64,000 nucleotides of DNA from positions 25,352 through 89,351 of the forward strand of contig JAMPEM010000009.1 of NCBI GenBank assembly GCA_023665145.1, in the 5' to 3' direction. Under the pieces are notes generated by a model. It did no database searches and was not told the origin of the DNA. It saw only the letters and a program-made list of their open reading frames with translations. Position 1 is the first letter of the stretch. Each line of letters opens with the position of its first letter. This stretch comes from Bacteroides sp. (lineage in GTDB: Bacteria; Bacteroidota; Bacteroidia; Bacteroidales; Muribaculaceae). The position numbers and the translations under genes are program-made. Positions 37,506 through 46,222 of the stretch are shown here, one piece after another.

Positions 37506-38177
37506 ATGAGTAAGATTGCTAAAAAAATCAGAGAACTACATCAAATGCTTCCACCGGGAGTAGAGCTTGTAGCAGTCTCAAAATTTCATCAACCGGAGGA
37601 AATTAAAGAGGCGTATGATGCAGGCCAGAGAATATTCGGAGAAAGTCGTGCGCAGGAATTGATTTCCAAGATTGATGTGCTCCCGCCCGATATTCGTTGG
37701 CATTTCATAGGACATTTGCAGACCAACAAGGTAAAACAAATTGTTGGCAAGATTTCAATGATAGAGAGCGTGGATACAGAAAAATTGCTTGATGTTATTG
37801 ATAAAGAATCGGTTAAGGCAGGAGTCTGTACTAATGTTCTTATGCAGCTTCACGTGGCTAAAGAGGAAACTAAATTCGGATTTTCACCCGATGAGCTTAA
37901 AGCCTATTTCCGTGATAAAAAATATGAAAATCTCCATGCCTGTCATATATGCGGTGTTATGGGGATGGCTTCAAATGTTGATGATGTAGATCGTATTCGT
38001 GCTGATTTTAAACTAATTGCCGATACATTTCATGAAATAAAAGGTGATATATCTCCTGAACTGAGAGGGTTTGACATCATATCTATGGGAATGTCCGGAG
38101 ATTGGGAAACTGCCGTGGATGAGGGTAGCACACTTGTTAGAGTAGGTACAGCAATCTTCGGTCCCAGAATCTATTGA
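37506..38177 (+). CDS. YggS-family pyridoxal phosphate homeostasis protein
   Basis: A 223-residue single-domain alanine-racemase-like TIM barrel that binds PLP. The cofactor Lys is Lys26 in LVAVSKFHQPEEI; IRWHFIGHLQTNKVKQIVG, MGMASN and LSMGMS-type (ISMGMSGDWETAVDEGSTLVRVGTAIFG) blocks are all present. Family members maintain PLP homeostasis rather than catalyse a committed reaction. Translation is likely coupled with DUF4494. Confidence 0.93.
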   Translation: MSKIAKKIRELHQMLPPGVELVAVSKFHQPEEIKEAYDAGQRIFGESRAQELISKIDVLPPDIRWHFIGHLQTNKVKQIVGKISMIESVDTEKLLDVIDKESVKAGVCTNVLMQLHVAKEETKFGFSPDELKAYFRDKKYENLHACHICGVMGMASNVDDVDRIRADFKLIADTFHEIKGDISPELRGFDIISMGMSGDWETAVDEGSTLVRVGTAIFGPRIY

Positions 38178-38233
38178 TATGGTTGGCAATCCAATGAAAT
38201 ATATGGTAAGTAAGATTTTTAATAAAATTAATT

Positions 38234-39850
38234 ATGTCTAATGTAAATTTAGCAGGGCAACGGGCCGGCAACAGAACACTACCGATTATCGCAATGTTCC
38301 TATTGTTTGCGATGATTTCATTTGTGACAAACCTCGCAGCTCCTATTGGAACAATTTGGGCAAATACATACCAGGGTAACTCCTTCCTCGGTATGTTAGG
38401 TAATATGATGAACTTTCTTGCTTACCTATGCATGGGTGTGCCTGCAGGAAATCTTCTTGTGAAAATCGGGTACAAAAAGACGGCACTTTGGGCAATGTCC
38501 ATTGGTATAATAGGTCTTTTAGTGCAATATTTGTCAAGCATCCTTGGTACAGAAGTAATAATACATCAAGCGGATGTGACATTGACAGAAGATATTGCAG
38601 GCGTCGAAATGGAGGTCTCCCGTCATTTCAATGTCACTCTTAATTTTATTATTTATCTTCTGGGTGCCTTCATTTCAGGTTTTAGCGTCTGTATGCTCAA
38701 TACTGTAGTTAATCCCATGCTTAACACCCTTGGGGGCGGTGGCAATAAAGGTAACCAATTGCTTCAGATAGGATCATCTTTTAATTCGCTCTCCGGTGCC
38801 TTAACCCCTTTCCTTGTAGGTGCCCTTATCGGCCAGCTTACCCGTCAGACTACAATCAGTGCTGTAGCTCCATTGCTCTTTATTGCGATGGGAGTATTCG
38901 TAGTGGCATTTATAATAATTTCATTTGTTAAAATACCGGAAAATAATATCGGGAAAGGGGAAAAACGCAAATTCCGTTATTCCCCCTGGAATTTCCGCCA
39001 TTGTGTGCTTGGTATAATTGGTATCTTCATCTATGTTGGTGTGGAAGTAGGTATTCCGGGAACACTAAACTTCTATCTCTCTGACCAGAAGATAACGGGA
39101 GCCGGAATCATCGGAGATGCATCAGCTATAGCCGGTGCTATTGTGGCAATTTATTGGCTTCTTATGCTTGTCGGCCGTTTATGCAGCAGTGCAATATCTG
39201 CTAAAGTTTCTACTAAGTCCCAGCTTGCTGCCGTTTCAGGTTTGGGATTGAGTCTTGTTATTGCCGCTATTTGTATTCCATCTACTGTCAGAATGGAAGT
39301 GCCGGGAATGGTATACGATTCCACCGCAAGTGTTAAATCCACTCTGCAAAATGCAGGTATGCCTGATGCGGAAGTTGTGAAATTCCTCAACAATCCTTCT
39401 GTAGAAGCACTCTCAAACTATACTGTATCAGAAAAAATAATACTAAAAGATGGCTCCGAGACACCTCGTGAAGTTGTAAGTAAAAGCGAGAAACAACCTC
39501 ATGAGATAGTTTCTGCAGTCAAGTCCAGACCCACGATTCCAATTTCAGCAGTCCTTTTAGTGCTATGTGGTCTATGTACTTCTTTAATGTGGGGAGGAAT
39601 ATTCAATCTCGCAGTGGAAGGACTCGGTGTTTATACAGCCAAGGCATCCGGACTATTCATGATGATGGTTGTCGGTGGTGGTGTCTTGCCTCTTGTTCAG
39701 ACCTGGATTGCGGATAATGCAGGATATATCGCTTCGTATTGGCTAATAGTGGTATCTCTGCTTTACCTTCTCTTCTATGCACTCTTCGGTTCAAAAAATG
39801 TCAATACCGATATACCGACCGACGAGAATGACCCGCAATTGTATTTGTAA
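38234..39850 (+). CDS. MFS transporter with large extracytoplasmic insertion
   Basis: A 538-residue major facilitator protein with about 12 transmembrane helices (FLLFAMISFVTNLAAPIGTIW first). It is longer than usual because of a hydrophilic insertion of about 80 residues (roughly 353-432, from STVRMEVPG to VSAVKSRPT), plus a smaller loop near residues 105-130. Both are in non-membrane positions. The overall pattern is close to FucP-type sugar permeases, so a sugar substrate is likely; it is immediately upstream of transketolase. Substrate remains inference. Confidence 0.8.
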   Translation: MSNVNLAGQRAGNRTLPIIAMFLLFAMISFVTNLAAPIGTIWANTYQGNSFLGMLGNMMNFLAYLCMGVPAGNLLVKIGYKKTALWAMSIGIIGLLVQYLSSILGTEVIIHQADVTLTEDIAGVEMEVSRHFNVTLNFIIYLLGAFISGFSVCMLNTVVNPMLNTLGGGGNKGNQLLQIGSSFNSLSGALTPFLVGALIGQLTRQTTISAVAPLLFIAMGVFVVAFIIISFVKIPENNIGKGEKRKFRYSPWNFRHCVLGIIGIFIYVGVEVGIPGTLNFYLSDQKITGAGIIGDASAIAGAIVAIYWLLMLVGRLCSSAISAKVSTKSQLAAVSGLGLSLVIAAICIPSTVRMEVPGMVYDSTASVKSTLQNAGMPDAEVVKFLNNPSVEALSNYTVSEKIILKDGSETPREVVSKSEKQPHEIVSAVKSRPTIPISAVLLVLCGLCTSLMWGGIFNLAVEGLGVYTAKASGLFMMMVVGGGVLPLVQTWIADNAGYIASYWLIVVSLLYLLFYALFGSKNVNTDIPTDENDPQLYL

Positions 39851-39885
39851 TATAATTTAGACAAATATTTAAAGATTAATTTATA

Positions 39886-39917
39886 TGTCTACCATGTAAA
39901 TGAATGACGGGTAGACA
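39886..39917 (+). terminator. Hairpin after the MFS gene
   Basis: TGTCTACC (39886-39893) pairs with GGTAGACA (39910-39917) with a 16-base loop; no T-tract. A possible weak terminator in the 161-base gap before tkt. Confidence 0.4.
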
Positions 39918-40011
39918 ACAGACCCTTAGAACATATTGTTAACCTGATGTGTTAATTATAGGTGTCTGATATTTAGTATATCAAGTACACTAAAACATAT
40001 ATCTATTATCT

Positions 40012-42036
40012 ATGAATTCCAATTTGTATACACGCGCAGCCGACAATCTCCGTGTCTTAATTGCGTCAATGGTGGAAAAGGCGAAATCCGGTCATCCCGG
40101 TGGCGCAATGGGAGCGGCAGATTTTGCAAATGTTCTCTTTTCAAGCTTCATGGTTTATGATCCTGAAGATCCCATGTGGATAGGGAGAGACAGATTCTTC
40201 CTTGACCCCGGACATATGTCAACGATGCTTTATGGCGTTCTCGCGTTTACAGGAAGATATTCTTTGGCAGAACTTCAACAGTTTCGTCAATGGGGGAGTG
40301 TTACCCCGGGGCATCCGGAGCTCGACCCTATTCGAGGTGTTGACAATGCTTCCGGTCCATTGGGACAAGGACATGTTATGGCAGTCGGATGTGCTATAGC
40401 CGAACGTTTCCTTGCTCATCGTTTTGGTGAGACAATTGCACATAAAACCTATGCCTTCATATCCGACGGCGGTATTGAAGAGGAAATCTCTCAAGGAGCC
40501 GGCAGAATAGCCGGATATCTCGGTTTGAATAATCTTATCATGTTCTATGATTCCAACGATGTGCAATTATCCACAAAAGTAGAAGATGTGACATGTGAAG
40601 ATACAGCTGCAAAATATCGTGCGTGGAATTGGAATGTTATTGAGATTAATGGCAATGATCCCATTGCCATATCCGATGCACTTACCCGAGCTAACGCAGA
40701 GAAAGAGAAGCCAACTTTGATTATCGGACATACAATAATGGCAAAAGGTGCTGTAGCAACAGACGGCAGCTCCTTGGAAGGAGCGGTTTCCACACATGGA
40801 CAGCCTCTGAGCAAGGCCGGTGCCGATCTTGACGCAACATTCAAAAACCTTGGTAGCGATCCGGAAAATCCCTGGAAAATATTCCCTGAGGTGGAAAAAT
40901 TGTATTCGGACCGATGTGAGCAGCTAAAAAAGATCGTGGCAGAACGTAAGGCTGCACATGCCAAATGGCAAGATGAGAATCCATCGTTGGCCAAAACATT
41001 GGATGATTATATGTCAGGGAAGATGCCAAATCTCGATTGGGACTCAATTGAGATGAAACCCAATATCTCCACTCGCGCTGCATCAGCCACAGTGTTAGGA
41101 TTTCTTGCCGAAAACGTCAAGAACATGATTGTTTCAAGTGCCGACCTTTCAAACAGCGACAAGACTGACGGCTTTCTTAAAAAGACGCATTCCTTCACTT
41201 GGAGAGATTTCAGCGGTTCATTCTTGCAAAGTGGAGTCTCGGAAATGACCATGGCTGCAATAATGAATGGAATGGCATTGCATGGAGGAATAATGGAGGC
41301 ATGTGCAACGTTTTTCGTATTCAGCGATTATATGAAGCCGGTAATCAGAATGTCTGCTCTGATGGAATTGCCGGTTAAATATATTTTCAGCCACGATGCA
41401 TTCCGTGTCGGAGAAGACGGTCCCACTCATCAGCCTGTAGAGCAAGAAGCGCAAATCCGCCTGATGGAGCAACTTAACAATTTTAAGGGAAATCCTTCAG
41501 TGCTTGTGTTAAGACCGGCTGATGCAGCCGAGACAGTAGAATGTTATCGTCTTGCAATGAATAATACATCAACACCGAGCGTACTTATCCTCAGCCGACA
41601 GGATGTAGAGGATTTGCCCTCTGATAATAGGAGAGAGGCTGCAAAACTTGCGTCTTTGGGAGGATATATCGTAATTCCGGCGGAAGATCCACAGATTGTG
41701 CTTGTAGCTAACGGAAGTGAGGTGTCATTGCTTTGTCACGTAGCTGCAAATCTTGCAAAAGAGGGCATACGCGCTCAAGTTGTTTCAATGCCATCTCTTG
41801 GTCTCTTTAATTCGCAGAATGAGGAATATAAAGAAAAAGTGCTTCCTGCAGGTGTTAAAACATTCGGACTCACTGCAGGACTGCCCTCTACCCTGTCTTG
41901 GATAATGAGAGGAAATCATAAAATTTACGGATTAAACAGATTCGGAGCTTCTGCACCGTATAAAGTGCTTGATGAAAAGTTTGGATTTACAATAGATAAT
42001 ATTATGGGTGAGATTAAACATTTTTTAGATTTATAA
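40012..42036 (+). CDS. tkt: Transketolase
   Basis: A 674-residue thiamine diphosphate enzyme that exchanges two-carbon units between ketose and aldose phosphates in the pentose phosphate pathway. The N terminus has KAKSGHPGGAMGAADF; the cofactor/Mg region reads FISDGGIEEEISQGAGRIAGYLGLNNLIMFYDSND. The pyrimidine domain carries FVFSDYMKPVIRMSALMELPVKYIFSHDAFRVGEDGPTHQPVEQ, and the C-terminal domain ends normally. Full length. Confidence 0.96.
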   Translation: MNSNLYTRAADNLRVLIASMVEKAKSGHPGGAMGAADFANVLFSSFMVYDPEDPMWIGRDRFFLDPGHMSTMLYGVLAFTGRYSLAELQQFRQWGSVTPGHPELDPIRGVDNASGPLGQGHVMAVGCAIAERFLAHRFGETIAHKTYAFISDGGIEEEISQGAGRIAGYLGLNNLIMFYDSNDVQLSTKVEDVTCEDTAAKYRAWNWNVIEINGNDPIAISDALTRANAEKEKPTLIIGHTIMAKGAVATDGSSLEGAVSTHGQPLSKAGADLDATFKNLGSDPENPWKIFPEVEKLYSDRCEQLKKIVAERKAAHAKWQDENPSLAKTLDDYMSGKMPNLDWDSIEMKPNISTRAASATVLGFLAENVKNMIVSSADLSNSDKTDGFLKKTHSFTWRDFSGSFLQSGVSEMTMAAIMNGMALHGGIMEACATFFVFSDYMKPVIRMSALMELPVKYIFSHDAFRVGEDGPTHQPVEQEAQIRLMEQLNNFKGNPSVLVLRPADAAETVECYRLAMNNTSTPSVLILSRQDVEDLPSDNRREAAKLASLGGYIVIPAEDPQIVLVANGSEVSLLCHVAANLAKEGIRAQVVSMPSLGLFNSQNEEYKEKVLPAGVKTFGLTAGLPSTLSWIMRGNHKIYGLNRFGASAPYKVLDEKFGFTIDNIMGEIKHFLDL

Positions 42037-42058
42037 TGTTTATTTAGAAAAAAAGTGT

Positions 42059-42066
42059 TATCTTTG
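42059..42066 (+). promoter_or_regulatory. -7 element for the OmpA-family gene
   Basis: TATCTTTG, an exact TAnnTTTG match; the -33 region is AT-rich without a clear TTTG. Leader about 45 bases. Confidence 0.65.
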
Positions 42067-42118
42067 CACCCGATAACCCAAATAGAAAAAGAATTATTAA
42101 TTAAAATATTGTTGTTCT

Positions 42119-43339
42119 ATGAAGAAAATGGTATTACTTGCACTTGCATCTCTTGCAATGTGTGGTGCTTCTCAAGCTGTTGCTCAGGAAGTTACTTACG
42201 TTGAAGACTGCTCACAGGGTCTTCTTTTGAACCGCAATGTTGACAACTGGTTCATCACTGCACAAGGCGGTGCAAACGTTCTCGTTGGTCATCATGACAT
42301 TAAGGTTCCCGATTTCAAAAATCGTATTGGCGCAAATGCTGCACTTTATGTAGGTAAATGGGTTACTCCTACTTTCGGATTCCGTGTTGGTGCTTCTTGG
42401 GTACAGCCTAAAGGTGCGACTACCGCTAATGGTACTTTCCGCAAAGCCGATGACTTAAACGGGTTCAAGAATGGCTACTATCCCGAAACTTTCATGGGCA
42501 TCGGTGGTGAGTTTGATGTATTGATTAATCTTACCAATTGGTGGTGTGGCTACAAACCCAACCGGGTTTATAACGCAGTTCTTCACGGTGGCGCAGGTGC
42601 TCGTTGGAATCTTAGACGTGCATATAAAGGAGAAGACCTCAAATGGAGAGCATCTCATGATGATAATATGTACATGAACATCGGTTTGCAGAACAATTTC
42701 CGTGTAGCAAAACACCTTGATGTTTTTGTAGATGTACAGGCCGAAGTTATTGACTTCAATTCTGCAAGCCTCCTTCCGAGCCTAAACGCAGGTATCACTT
42801 ACCACTTCGGCAAAAACGAATGGAATTGCCCCGTTACTGCAGTTTGCCCGACTTGGAAATATACAGATGCTGAAGGCGACGCTCTCGTAGCTAACCTCAA
42901 TGCAGCTCAGAATGAGATTGGTGCTCTTAAGAAAAAACTTCGCAACTGCGAAAGCGGTGAAGGTGAATATGCAGGTCGTGACCGTGGTAGCCGTGTTTAC
43001 AACGACTGCGAACGTATCGCAACTGTATACTACCCCATCAACCAATCTTCACTCTCAGCACGTGAAAAGAACATCCTTCGTTCTGTAGCAGGTGTGATGA
43101 AACAGGATACTAACAAGCAATATGTTCTCACCGGTTGGGCTGACAATTATACCGGTAACGACGAAATCAACACTCGTCTCCGTGAAGCTCGTGTAAATGG
43201 TGTCAAGAATTATCTTGAGGCTTGTGGTGTAAACTCTGATCAGCTTGACGCTACTATCAACAATGGTAACCTTGAAGATCAGTATGGCGCAGAAGGTGCT
43301 CCTCTTGATCGTGCCGTTACAATTCAGCTCAAGAAGTAA
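42119..43339 (+). CDS. OmpA-family outer membrane protein
   Basis: A 406-residue protein with signal peptide (MKKMVLLALASLAMCGASQAVAQ). It has an N-terminal beta-barrel of about 240 residues (aromatic-rich alternating strands) and a C-terminal OmpA-like peptidoglycan-binding domain (ATVYYPINQSSLSAREKNILRSVAGVM...LTGWADNYTGNDEINTRLREARVNGVKNYL). Barrel and periplasmic domain are joined by a short coiled coil (AALVANLNAAQNEIGALKKKL-like). Codon use is strongly biased and promoter and terminator are strong, suggesting high expression as a major outer membrane protein. Confidence 0.93.
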   Translation: MKKMVLLALASLAMCGASQAVAQEVTYVEDCSQGLLLNRNVDNWFITAQGGANVLVGHHDIKVPDFKNRIGANAALYVGKWVTPTFGFRVGASWVQPKGATTANGTFRKADDLNGFKNGYYPETFMGIGGEFDVLINLTNWWCGYKPNRVYNAVLHGGAGARWNLRRAYKGEDLKWRASHDDNMYMNIGLQNNFRVAKHLDVFVDVQAEVIDFNSASLLPSLNAGITYHFGKNEWNCPVTAVCPTWKYTDAEGDALVANLNAAQNEIGALKKKLRNCESGEGEYAGRDRGSRVYNDCERIATVYYPINQSSLSAREKNILRSVAGVMKQDTNKQYVLTGWADNYTGNDEINTRLREARVNGVKNYLEACGVNSDQLDATINNGNLEDQYGAEGAPLDRAVTIQLKK

Positions 43340-43393
43340 AATAATTATTTAGCTCGGCTACTGTGAGATGCCGCTGCTATGATAATTAAAGAT

Positions 43394-43428
43394 AAAAGTG
43401 GTTCGCATTTTGAATGCGGGCCACTTTT
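43394..43428 (+). terminator. Intrinsic terminator after the OmpA-family gene
   Basis: A 16-bp stem with two G-U pairs: AAAAGTGGTTCGCATT (43394-43409) with AATGCGGGCCACTTTT (43413-43428), loop TTG, ending in a T-run. Confidence 0.9.
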
Positions 43429-43455
43429 CTAAATCATATAATGGTATTGTATTTA

Positions 43456-43695
43456 GAGATTGTTTAATAATAAAACCTAAAAAGATTAGTTCACAAAATC
43501 GTTAAATCAGTTGTTTCCAAACGTTTAATAATTTTATTTACTCAATAAATTTTAATTGTCATTCTAATTGGACTTCTTTTTGGATAATTTCTGCAAATTC
43601 GTAAATCTTGTAGAGAACTACACTCATTCCTCATTTACATAAATTTCTTTAAAAATTATGCCGAAATCAATTAACATTTATTTTTTATCAACCTC
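43456..43695. mobile_element. MITE-like 240-bp element
   Basis: The left end GAGATTGTTTAATAATAAA (43456 on) and the reverse complement of the right end (43695 down: GAGGTTGATAAAAAATAAA) form imperfect terminal inverted repeats; similarity continues for roughly 40 bases. The element is flanked on both sides by TTTA (43452-43455 and 43696-43699), consistent with a 4-bp target duplication. It has no coding capacity. Another 51-bp copy of the left end, 44 of 51 bases identical, occurs at 63950-64000. It may be a non-autonomous transposon derivative; the family is not identified. Confidence 0.6.
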
Positions 43696-43720
43696 TTTAA
43701 TGATTGTTTTAGCATAGGAT

Positions 43721-43728
43721 TAGATTTG
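43721..43728 (+). promoter_or_regulatory. -7 element of the DUF3268 gene
   Basis: TAGATTTG matches TAnnTTTG. A TTTA at 43696-43699, 21 bases upstream, may act as the -33 box; it is the right-hand flanking repeat of the MITE-like element. The leader would be only about 8 bases. Confidence 0.55.
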
Positions 43729-43742
43729 TAAGAATATTTTCA

Positions 43743-44144
43743 ATGGACAAAAAGATAAAAGATGGGGAAGTGTGTCAATACTGTATGTGTGATACAATTG
43801 TGCAACATAGAGGAATGGTAAGATATAGGGTTTGTCCGAAATGTGGTGCTTCTGTGAGATGTCATGACGGTACAGAGAGGGGTATGGGGTCAGTGGCAGA
43901 TAGGGCTACCGGCAGGAGCAGGAAGGAGGCTCATAGATGGTTTGATGCTATATGGAAAAATAAGTTAAAGAAGTCACGTTATAATGCTTATTCGTGGCTT
44001 GCTCTTAGACTTAAAATGAATAAAGATGATGTGCATTTTGGATTGTTTGATGAACATAAATGCAATGAGGTTATAAAATTGTGTAAAGCGTATATTTTTA
44101 AGCATGATATCTCATTGTATAATTCACTTATGGAAGAATCTTGA
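43743..44144 (+). CDS. DUF3268 zinc-finger-containing protein
   Basis: A 133-residue protein with two Cys pairs, CQYC and CPKC, forming a likely zinc ribbon (about residues 10-35). These are followed by VRCHDGTERGMGSVADRATGRSRKEAHRWFDAIWK and the C-terminal AYSWLALRLKMNKDDVHFGLFDEHKCNEVIKLCKAYI, the usual DUF3268 layout. The family often occurs in mobile or phage-related contexts; function unknown. It sits between a MITE-like element and the DUF3825 gene, with a different promoter from the latter. Confidence 0.82.
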   Translation: MDKKIKDGEVCQYCMCDTIVQHRGMVRYRVCPKCGASVRCHDGTERGMGSVADRATGRSRKEAHRWFDAIWKNKLKKSRYNAYSWLALRLKMNKDDVHFGLFDEHKCNEVIKLCKAYIFKHDISLYNSLMEES

Positions 44145-44260
44145 TAAATGCAAGATTAGTTAAGTGGATACCGGAATTAAAGGTTAAACAATCGTTGGTG
44201 AGTTAATGTGGATTAGATTTCTTTTAGGGAGATAAATTTTAGATTATATTGATTTTTTTG

Positions 44261-44309
44261 TAATTTTGCAATAGATGCAAGCAGAGGAATCCGTCATACG
44301 TTGACGGAT
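44261..44309 (+). promoter_or_regulatory. Promoter core and leader hairpin of the DUF3825 gene
   Basis: TAATTTTG (44261-44268) is an exact -7 element; the -33 region reads TTTTA at 44237. The predicted leader contains an 8-bp perfect hairpin ATCCGTCA (44289-44296) / TGACGGAT (44302-44309) with loop TACGT, then an AT-rich stretch to the ATG at 44360. Confidence 0.6.
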
Positions 44310-44359
44310 AGATGTCTGATATTATTAAATATATTTAATTTATTGATTTAGTATTTTTC

Positions 44360-46222
44360 ATGGCTTATAATGATTTGTTTGAAGCTCTATTGATGGTCGT
44401 ATATCTTCTGAAGGATGAAAAAGGATTGGCCAGACTGAGTGAAGTTATTGAACAGTTACATCAGAGAGGGTTGTTGAGTTCATTTGCTGATGATGATGTT
44501 TCGTTTAAGGATATAATATCGTCTGAAGAATTTTCCTCCTATATAGAGAAGGTAGAGGTTGAGGATGAGAAAGTCGGTGATGATGATGATAATATAATAG
44601 AGACGGTAGAACGGTATAGCGCAATTCGTCTGACTGAATTGGGGATACATAAGGCAGAGGAATTGAATAGGGCTCGATATGCAAATCCACAGTCATTGTT
44701 TAATTGGGGATTTATGGCGGGGTTTGACAGCAAGTTGAAAATTTTGGCTGATATGGCATTGCCGGAGAATTGGTCGGAGGGGGAGCAGCCCTACGGAATA
44801 TTGCGGGCTTACATTACAAATACGTTTAAGCGGTTGTTACACATGCGAAAAAATGGTGACAATTATGCTATAGTGGAAGCGGGGAAATGGGCAGTATTTA
44901 ACACAGGGTTGGTGGATAGGATGTATGATCCGATATATGCACTTTTCAGTGTCAATAGGAAGGAGGGTATGCAAAAATGGGTGTTTAATTCATGGACCAC
45001 CCCCGGAAGCAGACGTTCGGGTCAGATTTTGACAAGACATTTTGTTAGGTTGCCGCGTAGGGCAAGTTATTTTGATAAGCCTGAGGATTTACTGTATGAT
45101 TCAGCCGCCGGAGTTCCGACATTGCCATTTGAACATATATTAGAGCGATTGGATCGTCTTCCTCTTTCATATCTTGCGCAATTTGTGCCTTCTGGATTTG
45201 ATTGGCCGTGTGAATTGCATGAGCCGGATGAGAAGTTTTATGATGATTTCAGAGACAGTCTTTATTGTGATGATTTCACCAGGATGCGTTTTAAGGATGC
45301 ATTGGAGTTGTCATTGCGCAGGGCAGTAAAGAAGGTGAAGTGGAATTATAGAATGTTGATTCCGGTGTATGATACAAAACGTCGCAAGTTGATGCAGTTA
45401 ATACCGATGTCGCTCGATTTTGCCAATAGTAACAAAGTGGATATTGCTTTGATGGTGGAGAAAGCGAAGTTGAGTGGAAGGTATGTAGGACATACGATTT
45501 TAACTCCCGGGATGGCATATAGAAAGGCTCGAATGGTTATGACTCAGGATTCAGATTGGCTTTCACCGTCTTTGATAGATTTGGAAGTCAAGAGTCGAAG
45601 CTCAGAAGATGAGGAGTTGGATAGGGATATAATTGAATCGGATGCAAATGCGATAGCTGTGACATCCGTGAAGGAGAGGGAAGAAGCTGAGGTGCAAACG
45701 AATGTGGATGATGAGTTGTCGTTTGGCTTCTTGACGCAGCATGATGATGATGAGATATTCCGTCCTGAGACGGAAAGGATAGGCCCTAAGGTTTTGGGTA
45801 AGGTTGATGTGAGCAGTTATAATAAATCCTTCCTGTTCAGGAATACTGAAAAGAGTGAGGAAGTGCCAATTGAGAAGATATTCGAAGAAGATGATAATGA
45901 ACAGCCGACAGATAATATCTTCAATCAAACAAAATTCCAGCCGGAACGTAAGAAGGTAATTAAGATAGGTAGCCAAAATGGTGTTTCGGATAGTGATTAT
46001 GATATTCCGGGGATTTATAAGTATAATTATGGCAATCCATATATTCAAGTTGGCAAGTTCAGGTATCAGGCCAGAGAATTCACAGATGAGGATTTGATAG
46101 ATGATGATGAGGTAATATTCGATGTCAGAAAGGAACCGAATATGAGAAATACCGGCACTTTCTTCTATGCGGTCAATATTAGATTGGCCGATGAGTATGA
46201 ATTCGAATATGATGATGAATGA
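44360..46222 (+). CDS. DUF3825 protein with probable LOTUS-like and cold-shock-like domains
   Basis: A 620-residue soluble acidic protein. The central part (about 115-400) matches DUF3825, the OST-HTH-associated domain. Its landmarks are LKILADMALPENW, NYAIVEAGKWAVFNTGLVDRMYDPIYALF, LPRRASYFDKPEDLLYD, ERLDRLPLSYLAQF and VGHTILTPGMAYRKARMV-DSDWL. Residues about 15-95 look like a divergent LOTUS/OST-HTH winged helix (SFKDIISSEEFSSYIEKVEVED...YSAIRLTE). Residues about 545-612 end in a cold-shock-like pattern (DDEVIFDVRKEPN...FYAVNIRLA). An acidic linker (410-520) joins them. All three modules suggest RNA binding; this is inference. The stop overlaps the next start by 8 bases. Confidence 0.8.
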   Translation: MAYNDLFEALLMVVYLLKDEKGLARLSEVIEQLHQRGLLSSFADDDVSFKDIISSEEFSSYIEKVEVEDEKVGDDDDNIIETVERYSAIRLTELGIHKAEELNRARYANPQSLFNWGFMAGFDSKLKILADMALPENWSEGEQPYGILRAYITNTFKRLLHMRKNGDNYAIVEAGKWAVFNTGLVDRMYDPIYALFSVNRKEGMQKWVFNSWTTPGSRRSGQILTRHFVRLPRRASYFDKPEDLLYDSAAGVPTLPFEHILERLDRLPLSYLAQFVPSGFDWPCELHEPDEKFYDDFRDSLYCDDFTRMRFKDALELSLRRAVKKVKWNYRMLIPVYDTKRRKLMQLIPMSLDFANSNKVDIALMVEKAKLSGRYVGHTILTPGMAYRKARMVMTQDSDWLSPSLIDLEVKSRSSEDEELDRDIIESDANAIAVTSVKEREEAEVQTNVDDELSFGFLTQHDDDEIFRPETERIGPKVLGKVDVSSYNKSFLFRNTEKSEEVPIEKIFEEDDNEQPTDNIFNQTKFQPERKKVIKIGSQNGVSDSDYDIPGIYKYNYGNPYIQVGKFRYQAREFTDEDLIDDDEVIFDVRKEPNMRNTGTFFYAVNIRLADEYEFEYDDE

